From Ferroplasma acidarmanus Fer1 (GTDB lineage Archaea > Thermoplasmatota > Thermoplasmata > Thermoplasmatales > Thermoplasmataceae), in the NCBI RefSeq assembly GCF_000152265.2, contig NC_021592.1, positions 1,612,001 to 1,676,000 on the forward strand: a stretch of 64,000 bases of DNA, in the 5' to 3' direction. The stretch's first letter is position 1. Each line of letters opens with the position of its first letter. The position numbers and the translations under genes are program-made. Positions 27,807-37,497 of the stretch are shown in pieces. A model generated the notes under the pieces. It was not told the origin of the DNA. It was given only the letters and a program-made list of their open reading frames with translations, and searched no databases.

Positions 27807-28282
27807 TGGTTAATATAAAAGTAAATGGAGAAGAATACAAAAAGGATGTTGAACCCAGAACCTTGCTTGCCACATTTATAAGGGATGACCTTAAACTCAC
27901 AGGCACACACATAGGATGCGATACAACAAATTGCGGAGCATGCACGGTGCTTATGGACGGCAGGGCAGTGAAATCATGTACTGTACTGGCTGCACAGGCA
28001 GACGGGCATGAGATCGAGACCATAGAAAATGAGAAAGACGCAGACCTTAAGAAAATTAAGGAAAGCTTTGTTGAGGAAAATGGATTACAGTGTGGATTCT
28101 GCACACCGGGAATGATAATGACCTCGCTTTACATGCTGAGGAACAATAAAAAACCCGATGATGACTATATAAAGAGCAACCTGGCTGGAAATCTGTGCAG
28201 GTGCACTGGCTATGTTTCAATAATAAATTCAATAAAGAAAGCCAGTGAAAAAATAAATACTGAAAAGGTGAGGGTTCCATGA
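27803..28282 (+). CDS. Molybdenum hydroxylase [2Fe-2S] (small) subunit
   Basis: A 159-residue subunit with two [2Fe-2S] clusters. The plant-ferredoxin-type ligands are GCDTTNCGACTVL (C39, C44, C47) and C59; the second set is CGFCTPGMIM and NLCRCTGY. Length and order are standard for the family. Two successive ATG codons stand at the start. It overlaps both neighbours by four bases, showing tight translational coupling within the operon. Confidence 0.93.
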   Translation: MMVNIKVNGEEYKKDVEPRTLLATFIRDDLKLTGTHIGCDTTNCGACTVLMDGRAVKSCTVLAAQADGHEIETIENEKDADLKKIKESFVEENGLQCGFCTPGMIMTSLYMLRNNKKPDDDYIKSNLAGNLCRCTGYVSIINSIKKASEKINTEKVRVP

Positions 28283-30285
28283 CCTATCAGGATAGATTTG
28301 TAAACGGGAAAGGGAGATACCTTGATGATATAGACCTTGACGGAATGCTTTACATGTCCCTGGTAAGAAGCCCCTACGCAAGGGCAAAGGTAAAGAAAGT
28401 TGAAGGCGGATTAACCTCAAAGGACCTTAAGGCTTACTATGCACTTGCAGAAGGTGACCATAAGGAGCCCGTTCTGGCCATAGATGAGGTAAACTACCAG
28501 GGCCAGGCTGTAGCTGCAGTATTCGGGAAAAACAGGTATGAGAGCGAAGATCTGCTTTCCACAGTAAACGTTGAATACGAACCTATGGATGCCATACACA
28601 GCATCCATGATGCCAAAAGCAAGCCACCTATGTATAAAGATACAGCAGGCAACGTGCTTTCACAGGAAGATATAGGTGTCAAATTCAATGAAAAGGATAT
28701 ACAGTACGATGTAAAGGTAACAGATACAATACTCCTTGACAGGGTTTCTGCAAATCCAATGGAAACAAGGGGCATAGTTGCAGATTACCGTGATGGCATA
28801 CTCAATGTATACCTGCCTTCACAATCTATTGTAAGGTCAAAGTCCGGAATAGTGAATTCACTTGGACTTCCACCTGAGAAAGTGAGGGTATTCCTTATAG
28901 ACAATGGAGGAGCATTCGGTGTAAAAGCCCTATTCTATCCTGAATATATCATAGCATGCTATGCTTCAATGAAGTTTGGAAAGCCTGTGAAATGGCAGGA
29001 AACCAGAACAGAGCATCTACAGGCATGCCACGCAGGCAGGGGAGTAGAAGGCACTCTAACACTCTATGCAAAAAAGGATGGTACAATTACCGGCCTTGAC
29101 GGTGAAGTCCTTCTGGACAACGGCCCCTATTTCGTGGATGCTGCTTCAGTTGACCTGGGAAATGTTATTCATGAGATTACCGGGCCATATTTCATAGAAA
29201 AAGCCCACATAGTAGGGAAATACATGCTTACAAACAAGGCTCCCAATGGTTATTACCGTGGTGCAGGCAAACCTGAAGCATCCATATTAATGGAAAGGAT
29301 GATGGACCTGCTGGCAGATAAACTGAATATGGATATTGCCGATGTAAGGCTTAAAAATGCACTTGAAAAGCCATTCAAATCCCCACTGGGGCTTGATGTA
29401 AATTACCCTACAAAGCCTTTCCTGGAGGATGCATTGAAATATTTCAATTACCGTGAATTATCAAAGAAAGAACATGTGGGCATATCCTTGTTCATACTGG
29501 ATGAAGACACTGCACCTGGAGAGAGTGCAAGAATCATAGTTAAAGATGGCAAGGTGCATACTTACATGGGAGGAAACGTATCCGGGCAGGGCCATGAGAT
29601 GTTTGTCAAAAGCATACTCAGCGATGAACTTTCTATAGAGCAGGATTCAATATCCCTGGAGTTGCAGGATACAGAGACCCTTTCAACCGGAGTTGGCACA
29701 TGGGGTTCAAAATCTGCAATGACACATGGTTCTGTATTAATGCAGGCTGCAGAGGAACTTAAAGAGCAGGTAAAAGAAAAATATGGCAAATATTCACCGG
29801 AAATACTCCTGAAGCATGACTTCGACCAGACCTCTTTCTATAAGTTCGATTATAACGATAACCAGGTTAATTTTAATCTGGTTACATCAAAGATCAACGA
29901 AGCCGGCGATATAGAATCCCTGAAAGTAGGCTGCTATTACGACCTCGGCAAAGTCCTGAACATGACAAATGTTATGGGGCAGACAGAAGGAGGGGCATTG
30001 CAGGCTATCGGCGAGGTACTCTCTGAGACACTTAGATATTCAGAGGAAGGCCAGCTAATGACCACAAGCATAACAGATGCCGGTGTTCTTACTGCTGAAC
30101 ATACGCCTGAATTCGATATAAAAATAGTGGAAAATCCCTCGGTACTGAAAGATGGCGCCAAGGGGCTTGGAGAATCGCCTATGATAGGAATACCTGAAGG
30201 CCTTGCACGGTCTCTTGAGACACAGCTGCATACAAGAATAAATGTTATGCCAATTACCAGGGAATTTCTAGCCAGGAACCTTTAG
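28279..30285 (+). CDS. Molybdenum hydroxylase molybdopterin-binding (large) subunit
   Basis: Catalytic subunit, 668 residues, somewhat shorter than the 700-800 usual for this family. It keeps the molybdopterin-contact motif FLIDNGGAFGVKALFYPEY, the NGYYRGAGKPEAS motif and the base glutamate in AKGLGESPMIGIP (E632). The GYYRGAGKPEA sequence replaces the AYRCSFR active loop of true aerobic CO dehydrogenase, so this is an aldehyde or purine-type oxidoreductase. The shorter N-terminus begins directly with RFVNGKGRYLDDI. No cofactor-maturation genes are nearby. Substrate unknown. Confidence 0.88.
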   Translation: MTYQDRFVNGKGRYLDDIDLDGMLYMSLVRSPYARAKVKKVEGGLTSKDLKAYYALAEGDHKEPVLAIDEVNYQGQAVAAVFGKNRYESEDLLSTVNVEYEPMDAIHSIHDAKSKPPMYKDTAGNVLSQEDIGVKFNEKDIQYDVKVTDTILLDRVSANPMETRGIVADYRDGILNVYLPSQSIVRSKSGIVNSLGLPPEKVRVFLIDNGGAFGVKALFYPEYIIACYASMKFGKPVKWQETRTEHLQACHAGRGVEGTLTLYAKKDGTITGLDGEVLLDNGPYFVDAASVDLGNVIHEITGPYFIEKAHIVGKYMLTNKAPNGYYRGAGKPEASILMERMMDLLADKLNMDIADVRLKNALEKPFKSPLGLDVNYPTKPFLEDALKYFNYRELSKKEHVGISLFILDEDTAPGESARIIVKDGKVHTYMGGNVSGQGHEMFVKSILSDELSIEQDSISLELQDTETLSTGVGTWGSKSAMTHGSVLMQAAEELKEQVKEKYGKYSPEILLKHDFDQTSFYKFDYNDNQVNFNLVTSKINEAGDIESLKVGCYYDLGKVLNMTNVMGQTEGGALQAIGEVLSETLRYSEEGQLMTTSITDAGVLTAEHTPEFDIKIVENPSVLKDGAKGLGESPMIGIPEGLARSLETQLHTRINVMPITREFLARNL

Positions 30286-30416
30286 GCAATTATAAATTTT
30301 TTAATTTATCCTGATTTTATTTTTTATAACAGCATATATCCGGAATCTACCTGTTCATATATTTTCTATAGATAAAGGCTATATAGAATTATGAATTACC
30401 TTACAGATTATCGCAA

Positions 30417-33400
30417 ATGATATACAATAATCAATTTAAGGTAGAAGAGACATTGCCTTTTCTAGATGACATTGTAGCGCAATGGTTTAACACAAAATAT
30501 AGCGAATTAAGCGAACCGCAGAAAAAGGCAATACCCTTAATCCACCAGAAAAAGAACGTACTGGTATCATCACCCACGGGAACAGGCAAAACACTCACAG
30601 GTTTCCTTTCAATAATTAATGAACTTTTTAAAAAGGCGAGGAATAACGAACTTGAAGATAAAATATACTGTGTTTACATTTCACCACTGAAAGCCCTTGC
30701 AAATGATATAAATAAAAATCTTAATGAACCTCTTTCAGAGATATATGCCCTGGCTAAGGAAAAAGGGCTGGATATACCAGAGATCAAAGTGGCAGTAAGG
30801 TCTGGAGATACCGCGCAGAGTGAGCGAAATAAAATGCTGCGGAAACCGCCACACATTATAATAACAACTCCAGAATCCTTCTCGCTTGCAATAACTGCAA
30901 CAAAGTTCAAGGAAAAATTCTCCAGCGTTGAATATGTAATACTGGATGAGATACATGAGGTTTCATCCACGAAAAGAGGGTCATTGCTATCATTTAACCT
31001 TGAAAGGCTTGAAAACCTTTCACCAGGATTTGTGCGCATAGGATTATCCGCAACACAGGCTCCTCTGGACCTCATAGGTTCTTACCTCTGTGGCTATAAT
31101 GGTGAACACAAAAGGGATTTTGAGATAATTGAAGTAAATACAAATAAATATCTTGATCTGAGCATAATTACTCCGGTTAAGGATTTAACAATGGTAAGCT
31201 ATGAGGTTGCCAATGAAAAAATGTACGATATATTAGTTGATCTGGTTAACAGCCATAAAACGACTCTTATATTTACAAATACAAGGAGTTCCACAGAACA
31301 TGTGGCGATGCGACTCAAAGCCCGTGGAATAGAGAATATAGAAGCACATCATTCTTCACTGGGGAAACAGACCAGAATTGAGGTTGAAAACAGGTTAAAG
31401 AATGGGGAATTAAAATGCGTCATAACATCCACATCCCTTGAACTTGGAATAGATATCGGATACATAGATATGGTTATACAGATAGGAAGCCCTAAATCTG
31501 TATCAAGGGCATTGCAGCGTATTGGCAGATCAGGCCACGGCGTGAAGGATCTCTCACTGGGGCGGTTTATAGTATTTGACCTGGATGACCTCATGGAATG
31601 TGCTGTGATGACTAAGGCTGCCTATGACCATGAAATTGACAAGGTTACGGTGCCTGAAAATCCCCTTGATGTGCTATCACAGGGCATAATAAGCATGTCA
31701 CTGGAAAAGAACTGGGACGTTGATGTGGCATATAATGTTATCCGGAACTCATTTTCATTCCACACCCTGGAATACGGCGATTATATATCCACGCTGCAAT
31801 ACCTTTCCGGGAAAATAGAAGGGAATACATTATTTTCCAAAATCTGGTACGATGAGGATGAAAAGGTATTCGGAAAGAAAGCCAGTACCAGAATGATTTA
31901 TTTCATGAACGTTGGAACTATACCGGAAGAAGCCAATTACAACGTTGTTAATGAAAAGGGAAGGATGATAGGGCAATTAAGCGATAAATTTGTTGAAAGG
32001 CTCAAGAACGGTGATATATTTGTCCTGGGCGCTAAAACCTATATGTTCCTGAAGGCAACAAAAAATAATATAACGGTTAAAGTGGCAACGGGAATGAAAC
32101 CTACCGTCCCATCATGGACCGGCGAATTATTGCCAAGGAGCTACGATCTTGGCATACTGATAGGAGAATTCAGGAAAACCCTCTATGAAAGAATAAAGAA
32201 CGGCGAGGAAACAGAGAAGTGGCTTATGGAAAATTACCGTGTCGATTCATTCGGTGCCCGTAGCTTAATATCATATGTAAAAACCCAGGGGAATTTCACC
32301 ATCCCCACTGAAGATTTGCTCTATATTGAAGGGTATATAGACAATGACCTCTATAGCATTATATTCCATATACCACTTGGCAGGAGAGTAAACGATGCAT
32401 TATCAAGGGCTTATGGGTTGGCTGTTTCAAATAAATACGGTGCCAACACCAGGATAAGCGTCAATGACAATGGATTTACATTAACACTTAACAGAAAAGT
32501 ACCAATAAAGGACGTAGTAGGGCTTTTAACACCATCAAATTTCCGGGACCTTGTTGACAGATCCATAATCAATACTGAATTATTCAAGCAGCGTTTCAGG
32601 TACTGCGCCACAAGATCATTGATGGTTTTAAGGAAGTATAAACAAACGGATATATCTGTTGCTAGACAGCAACTTCGCAGTGACAGATTACTCAGAATAC
32701 TGGAATCTATGGATAATTTTCCTGTTATAAAAGAAGCATTCAACGAGGTAAAATATGATGTAATGGATGTTGAGCGTGCAGCGTGGTTTGTGAACGATGT
32801 AATATCAAAGAAACATTATAAAATAAAGGATTATTCTACAGAAACAAGCCCATTTTCGTACAATCTTATCCTCTCCGGTGTTTCTGATATAGTTCTAATG
32901 GAGGACAGGTCAAAACTATTAAAAGAACTCAGGAGCAAGCTTCTGGATAAAATATATGGAACCGAGGGCATAGAATTTCTTATAAAGGACTCAAAGCTGG
33001 TTGAGAACTATTTTAAAAATAAGATACCGGCAATTCAGGATATTGAGAGTTATAGGGAATTTCTGGAGCATTTCCTTTATGTTGACCCCTTCAGGAAAAA
33101 ATTTGACTCGCCGCTGGAATATGCTACGATTGATCTGGATGAAATGACCGAACAGCTTATAAATTCAGGGGAACTTGTGTACTGTTTTATACGATCGGAT
33201 CAGTGGGTATCCAGGGAATATTACCCGGTGGTGTATGCTCTCTTCAGGAGGGAAATTGAACCGAATAGCAAAGATACAGAAGTTTACAATCATATAGATA
33301 ATTCAAGTTTTAACGAATTGAAAAAAACAGGAATGCTGGATCAGGATCTGAAGGATAGCCTGATAAAACTTGAATCTGGCTACCGTATCAGAAAAATTAT

Positions 33401-35513
33401 AAAAAACGGGAACCAGTATTACATAAAGAACGGGGAAACGCCTGAAAAACCGGTTAATGGAATGAAACAGGCAGTATCCCTCATTCTTTCATCCTACGGT
33501 CCACTCTCTTTTGATGAATTATTGATCAGGCTCCCTGTTGATAATGGAGAACTGGAAACAACGCTCAGGGAAATGGAGAGAAGCGGTTCTTTAATTTTCG
33601 ATTACATTACCCCGATTTTCATGAAACAGTATATGATGAAGCAGGATTTCGATGCTATTGTAAACAGTACATCATACGACGTTTCAAGAAAGAGGATATC
33701 AAATTTCTCCACAGATGTTGCCAGCATTGAAGATTATTTTGAAAAATACGGTTTTGCTTTCGATGTATATGATATAAAGGTAAGGACATCACATTTTCGC
33801 CTGGAATTACTGGAGAAAGCTATAAAGAATGGAACGGTATTCTATACCAGGGCTATAAAAAATAAATATGTTTACATTGCTAAATGGCTCATGGATATAC
33901 TCTATACTTTAAGAGCAGAAAAGAATGGCCCTGAAGAGGCTAAAATACTTGATTATATTGAAAAAGGCGTAGATACAGAGGAAAAACTTTCTGAAATAAC
34001 AGGATTCGATATAAAGATAGTAAAGGCAGTAATTAAGAATTTGCAGTTTAAAATACAGGTGGTAAACGGGCCTGGTGGGGACATCCAGATTTACAGCCCT
34101 GAAGCAGGGATAGATGTAAACAGCATAATAGAAAAGTTCGGCCCCATTACAGGAAGGGAACTTGCAAGATTTTTCTGGGTTAATCCTGGAAAACTCGATT
34201 ATTCCAGGTTTGCCCCCATTTACTTCAGAAATGAAATTTATTACGGAGAGATTCCTGACGCACCGGAAAATACATCAATAATTGTAAGAAAAAATGACCC
34301 CCTCAGCCTGTATCTCGGGAAATATGTAAGGAATGACGATTATAACGCACGGTTTATTTACCATGGTTCTGAAGAAACAATGTTTTACATGGAAGAGAAA
34401 GAACCCGGATTATGGATTGAGAACCTTGATTTCGAAAGTGGGAAGAACATCGGATTTCTTGAGACAATTCAAAAAGCCGCAGAACGTACAGGAATGGATT
34501 CTATAATAATTGACAGTGCAGATCAGGGCCTTCTGGATACTGCAAGTGGCTATGGTTACAGGGTTTCAGGCAATTATATCTATAAAGGGGATTTTGAAGT
34601 TGTAGATATGGACATGGATGGGCTATTATCTATGGCAGTAAATCTTTATGGATCAAGAAAAGGAACAATGAATTATAACGAACTGACAAAGATGTTCTTT
34701 GGCTTCAGGACAGATATGGAAGCATATTATTCCGGCATCAGGAATGTGGAACTGGAAAATTACTATAGTTCCATGCTCGTGTATACATTTGACGGGCCAT
34801 TCAATGTGCAGGCATATGGTACAAAAAATGTAATAGCCCTTTATAAAGCTATCAGGAAACGTGAGCTCACAGAGGAAGAAGAAACTGTGTATAAATACCT
34901 GATATCAAGGAATGCCACGGAAAATGAATTGGTTAAATCATTAAAAATGAACTCTTTTAAGGTTAAAGAAACTGTAAAATCACTGTACAGCATGAATGCA
35001 ATTGCAAAGGACAAGTCAAAGAAATATATAACCATAACTGATGAATACACAAGGATCGAAGCAATAGAAATCCTGTTAAGGGAACTGGTAAAGAGAATTG
35101 GTTTCTTTGATATAAAAATTTACAGGAACATGGTAGGAATTTACACTGATGTAGAATATAAGCTGGTTGTTTCGAAACTTTTGCATGAACACACAATAAA
35201 GGAGGTATTGGTACCCGGAGAAAACCGGCTCATCTATATAGGCATAGATTTGCCAGGAAAGGCCATTAAGCATAAAATCTCAAGGATAATTCCTCCGAAG
35301 GACATTATAGCGTTAATATTCCCTGAGTTCATTAAGCTAAAATTCCATACGGTGAATAGCTACCTGTTCTTTATGGAGGACTCAATTAAACTTTCTTTCT
35401 CTGTTAAAAAAAGCGGCAGGTACCTTGGTATTAAGAATATTGTTGGAGATGCCAGCTACAGGGATACGGCAAGGATTGAATTCAACAATACCGGCTATAT
35501 ATTATCAAATTGA
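30417..35513 (+). CDS. lhr: Lhr-type large superfamily 2 helicase
   Basis: A 1698-residue ATP-dependent DNA/RNA helicase. The core has Walker A SSPTGTGKTL (K58), DEIH at 177-180, the SAT motif RIGLSATQAPL, and motif VI RALQRIGRSGHG, followed by a winged-helix and Lhr-core domain. Most archaeal Lhr proteins end after about 900 residues. This one has about 800 further residues with several winged-helix-like repeats (for example ELTEEEETVYKYLISRNATENELVKSLK), as in full-length bacterial Lhr but longer. It is a single open frame without lesion. Lhr proteins act in DNA repair; the precise role here is inferred from the family. Confidence 0.85.
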   Translation: MIYNNQFKVEETLPFLDDIVAQWFNTKYSELSEPQKKAIPLIHQKKNVLVSSPTGTGKTLTGFLSIINELFKKARNNELEDKIYCVYISPLKALANDINKNLNEPLSEIYALAKEKGLDIPEIKVAVRSGDTAQSERNKMLRKPPHIIITTPESFSLAITATKFKEKFSSVEYVILDEIHEVSSTKRGSLLSFNLERLENLSPGFVRIGLSATQAPLDLIGSYLCGYNGEHKRDFEIIEVNTNKYLDLSIITPVKDLTMVSYEVANEKMYDILVDLVNSHKTTLIFTNTRSSTEHVAMRLKARGIENIEAHHSSLGKQTRIEVENRLKNGELKCVITSTSLELGIDIGYIDMVIQIGSPKSVSRALQRIGRSGHGVKDLSLGRFIVFDLDDLMECAVMTKAAYDHEIDKVTVPENPLDVLSQGIISMSLEKNWDVDVAYNVIRNSFSFHTLEYGDYISTLQYLSGKIEGNTLFSKIWYDEDEKVFGKKASTRMIYFMNVGTIPEEANYNVVNEKGRMIGQLSDKFVERLKNGDIFVLGAKTYMFLKATKNNITVKVATGMKPTVPSWTGELLPRSYDLGILIGEFRKTLYERIKNGEETEKWLMENYRVDSFGARSLISYVKTQGNFTIPTEDLLYIEGYIDNDLYSIIFHIPLGRRVNDALSRAYGLAVSNKYGANTRISVNDNGFTLTLNRKVPIKDVVGLLTPSNFRDLVDRSIINTELFKQRFRYCATRSLMVLRKYKQTDISVARQQLRSDRLLRILESMDNFPVIKEAFNEVKYDVMDVERAAWFVNDVISKKHYKIKDYSTETSPFSYNLILSGVSDIVLMEDRSKLLKELRSKLLDKIYGTEGIEFLIKDSKLVENYFKNKIPAIQDIESYREFLEHFLYVDPFRKKFDSPLEYATIDLDEMTEQLINSGELVYCFIRSDQWVSREYYPVVYALFRREIEPNSKDTEVYNHIDNSSFNELKKTGMLDQDLKDSLIKLESGYRIRKIIKNGNQYYIKNGETPEKPVNGMKQAVSLILSSYGPLSFDELLIRLPVDNGELETTLREMERSGSLIFDYITPIFMKQYMMKQDFDAIVNSTSYDVSRKRISNFSTDVASIEDYFEKYGFAFDVYDIKVRTSHFRLELLEKAIKNGTVFYTRAIKNKYVYIAKWLMDILYTLRAEKNGPEEAKILDYIEKGVDTEEKLSEITGFDIKIVKAVIKNLQFKIQVVNGPGGDIQIYSPEAGIDVNSIIEKFGPITGRELARFFWVNPGKLDYSRFAPIYFRNEIYYGEIPDAPENTSIIVRKNDPLSLYLGKYVRNDDYNARFIYHGSEETMFYMEEKEPGLWIENLDFESGKNIGFLETIQKAAERTGMDSIIIDSADQGLLDTASGYGYRVSGNYIYKGDFEVVDMDMDGLLSMAVNLYGSRKGTMNYNELTKMFFGFRTDMEAYYSGIRNVELENYYSSMLVYTFDGPFNVQAYGTKNVIALYKAIRKRELTEEEETVYKYLISRNATENELVKSLKMNSFKVKETVKSLYSMNAIAKDKSKKYITITDEYTRIEAIEILLRELVKRIGFFDIKIYRNMVGIYTDVEYKLVVSKLLHEHTIKEVLVPGENRLIYIGIDLPGKAIKHKISRIIPPKDIIALIFPEFIKLKFHTVNSYLFFMEDSIKLSFSVKKSGRYLGIKNIVGDASYRDTARIEFNNTGYILSN

Positions 35514-35680
35514 TATGTACAAAATAATCTATTTAATATGCCCTATTAATTTTTCAAGTTACCTATAATTAGCATTAATTCTCATATCTTATGCCAATAT
35601 GATTAAAAATCATGAATATTGTTAATTTATCATTTTACTTTATTTTGTAGTGAGCATCGTATTTTATAAAATAACTATTT

Positions 35681-35780
35681 TCACTGCCTTTTCGGACACT
35701 TCAGGTTTGATATAGCCATGAGATTGTATGTAATAGCCGTTAAGCCTATTGCAGTGCCATAGTTCCAGTTCCTTGAGTAC
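35681..35780 (-). pseudogene. Remnant of an IS5-family transposase C-terminus
   Basis: Read on the minus strand this gives YGTAIGLTAITYNLMAISN then a few residues and a stop. This aligns with the C-terminus of the intact IS5 transposase at 39435-40346 (DTAIGLKAIAYNLMVISN). The rest of the gene is gone; upstream bases are heavily mutated. It is an old, separate insertion. The rest of 35514-36042 shows no gene I can support. Confidence 0.7.
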
Positions 35781-36042
35781 TAAATTCCCTTACCGGTGAA
35801 TTTCTACAAGAGCTGTAAGTTAGAGACAATTATTTACACTGCCAATATTAGGATTTGTAATATTTACAGCAATCATTAATAAATGATCTGCAAGTGGGGC
35901 ATTACTCAAATATCCAATGGTTGATTATATATAACATTATGAGAATTATTATAGAAATTCTGCCATATCCGAATGGATGAATGAACAATGAATCCAAAGA
36001 TCTTACCTAAAAAACTCCAGAATTAAAGTTTTAAAAATCTTA

Positions 36043-36321
36043 TTATACTATCTGTCTATCAAGATGTTTAAACTTATAGCTTATAGATATTATTATTGCA
36101 CAAACAATCATTAGTGCAAATCCAATACCCATATATATTTTTCCATAGTAAAGGCCAGGCTTTATTGAATCTATCTCTGATTTAGTTAAAAAAGCATGAT
36201 TTTTATAAAAAATGTTAAGATAAACTGCATCGGCATGTAAATAATACCCGTAAATAATAATTATTATGCCAATGAATATGCCAATGATACCGACTATTCT
36301 AACAACTTTATCAATCTTCAT
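36043..36321 (-). CDS. Small two-helix membrane protein
   Basis: A 92-residue protein with two hydrophobic segments: residues about 8-28 (IVGIIGIFIGIIIIIYGYYL) and about 62-82 (GKIYMGIGFALMIVCAIIIS). An external or internal loop of about 30 polar residues separates them. No known family. It stands alone between transposon debris, so it may be a survivor of an older gene cluster. The AT-rich region upstream (36322-36350) could hold a promoter. Confidence 0.45.
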   Translation of the reverse strand: MKIDKVVRIVGIIGIFIGIIIIIYGYYLHADAVYLNIFYKNHAFLTKSEIDSIKPGLYYGKIYMGIGFALMIVCAIIISISYKFKHLDRQIV

Positions 36322-37256
36322 ATTTTTACTTTAATATCATTAGATATAAAAATATTTACATCAGGGCGAGCAGAAATCCTATTTTCGTAATTTTATAAAC
36401 CTACCCTGAGATATATTTCATTTTTTAAAAATAGCAATTTTTATTATTTCATTTGGTGTTTCTACATTCTCTCTACCTGATATCAGTATAGGTCTCCTCA
36501 TTTAAATGTATTAAAATATATTCATATAGACACATTTGCATATCAATTTTCCAATTTTTTACCTCTTTTGTACACTATGTTTCTAATAATTTCGCACTGT
36601 TTTGATAATTTTATATTTTAATTCATTCAATAAATGCCATATCTGTTGCTTAATATATTTGATGCTTCTATGATCTTTGGCTAGTACAGATCCAGCACTA
36701 TTCAACACCTCGTTTTACGATTACCGAAGAACGATTTCCATATATTTCTGTTTATTAATTGCAGATCTCCGAAAAAGTACCTTAATCGCCTTCTAATGTT
36801 CCTACATTGTTATTGAGTTTTCTCCTCCACCACATCGTTAAGAGATCATTCAAACAGCTGCTTTTCCTGTCACTGAATAAAGTATTCATTACATATTTCA
36901 TCATTCTTATTCTATCTTGTATTTTTGTTACCTATTAAATCTGAATTGTCGATAAACTTTGTAATTTTATAGCAAATATGTCACACTTCCACACAACAAT
37001 GAATTTGTTTTCTAAAACTTTTACCTCGTTATTTGCTTTATGTCCTTATTATCATATTCTATGTACTTCCTTAATGTTTTGCATTTACCCATCTTTAATG
37101 CAAAACACAACATTTGGCATACCATTTATTTATCATATTTAGAATTGTCTCCATCACAATACAGAATGTAATGGTTTAGCATATAAATATTTCTATAATT
37201 TCTAGAATGACTTAGAAATTTAATAGTGGCCAGGAATCAGCCAGAAATAATTGACG
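36322..37256. other. Gene-poor, decayed stretch
   Basis: About 0.9 kb of AT-rich sequence without an intact open frame. On the minus strand short interrupted stretches have codon-like character (for example around 36700-36800), as expected of an old decayed gene or transposase, but I cannot identify it. It ends at the target duplication of the nested IS481 element. Confidence 0.4.
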
Positions 37257-37270
37257 CCGTACGTATTATC
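37257..37270 (+). repeat. 14-bp target-site duplication, left copy
   Basis: CCGTACGTATTATC here is repeated exactly at 40690-40703. The two copies bracket the IS481-type element that starts at 37271 and ends at 40689. Confidence 0.85.
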
Positions 37271-37304
37271 TATGATATCACGAATTGAGTTCCTTGTATA
37301 ATGA

Positions 37305-37497
37305 TTTTATCCATAACTCCATTATGGCAATGATCAGGGAATACTGTGAGTTCTTTGTGGGTCAATCCACCGTATATAGTATGTATATCCCTTTTCATAT
37401 TCAAGTATAAAAATAATGTATATTGTGCAAATGCACCGATAATAAGCAAGGCTGTTGGAATATGGAAAGGGAGAGTGTGAACTGGTCTGGAGGTTAT
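37305..37497 (+). ncRNA. Candidate IS110 bridge RNA region
   Basis: Bacterial IS110-group elements encode a structured bridge RNA in the non-coding left end before the recombinase gene. The corresponding 190-bp interval here has no open frame and contains small stem-loops (GTGG-GTCAAT-CCAC near 37357, GTGC-AAAT-GCAC near 37427). Location and length fit; the RNA itself is not demonstrated. Confidence 0.4.

Noticed and set aside
26975-27910. 311-residue open frame on the minus strand opposite the FAD subunit
   Set aside because: Shadow of a strongly supported molybdenum hydroxylase gene; the composition is typical of antisense translation.
28279-30285. Aerobic carbon monoxide dehydrogenase large subunit
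   Set aside because: The active-site AYRCSFR loop is replaced by GYYRGAGKPEA.
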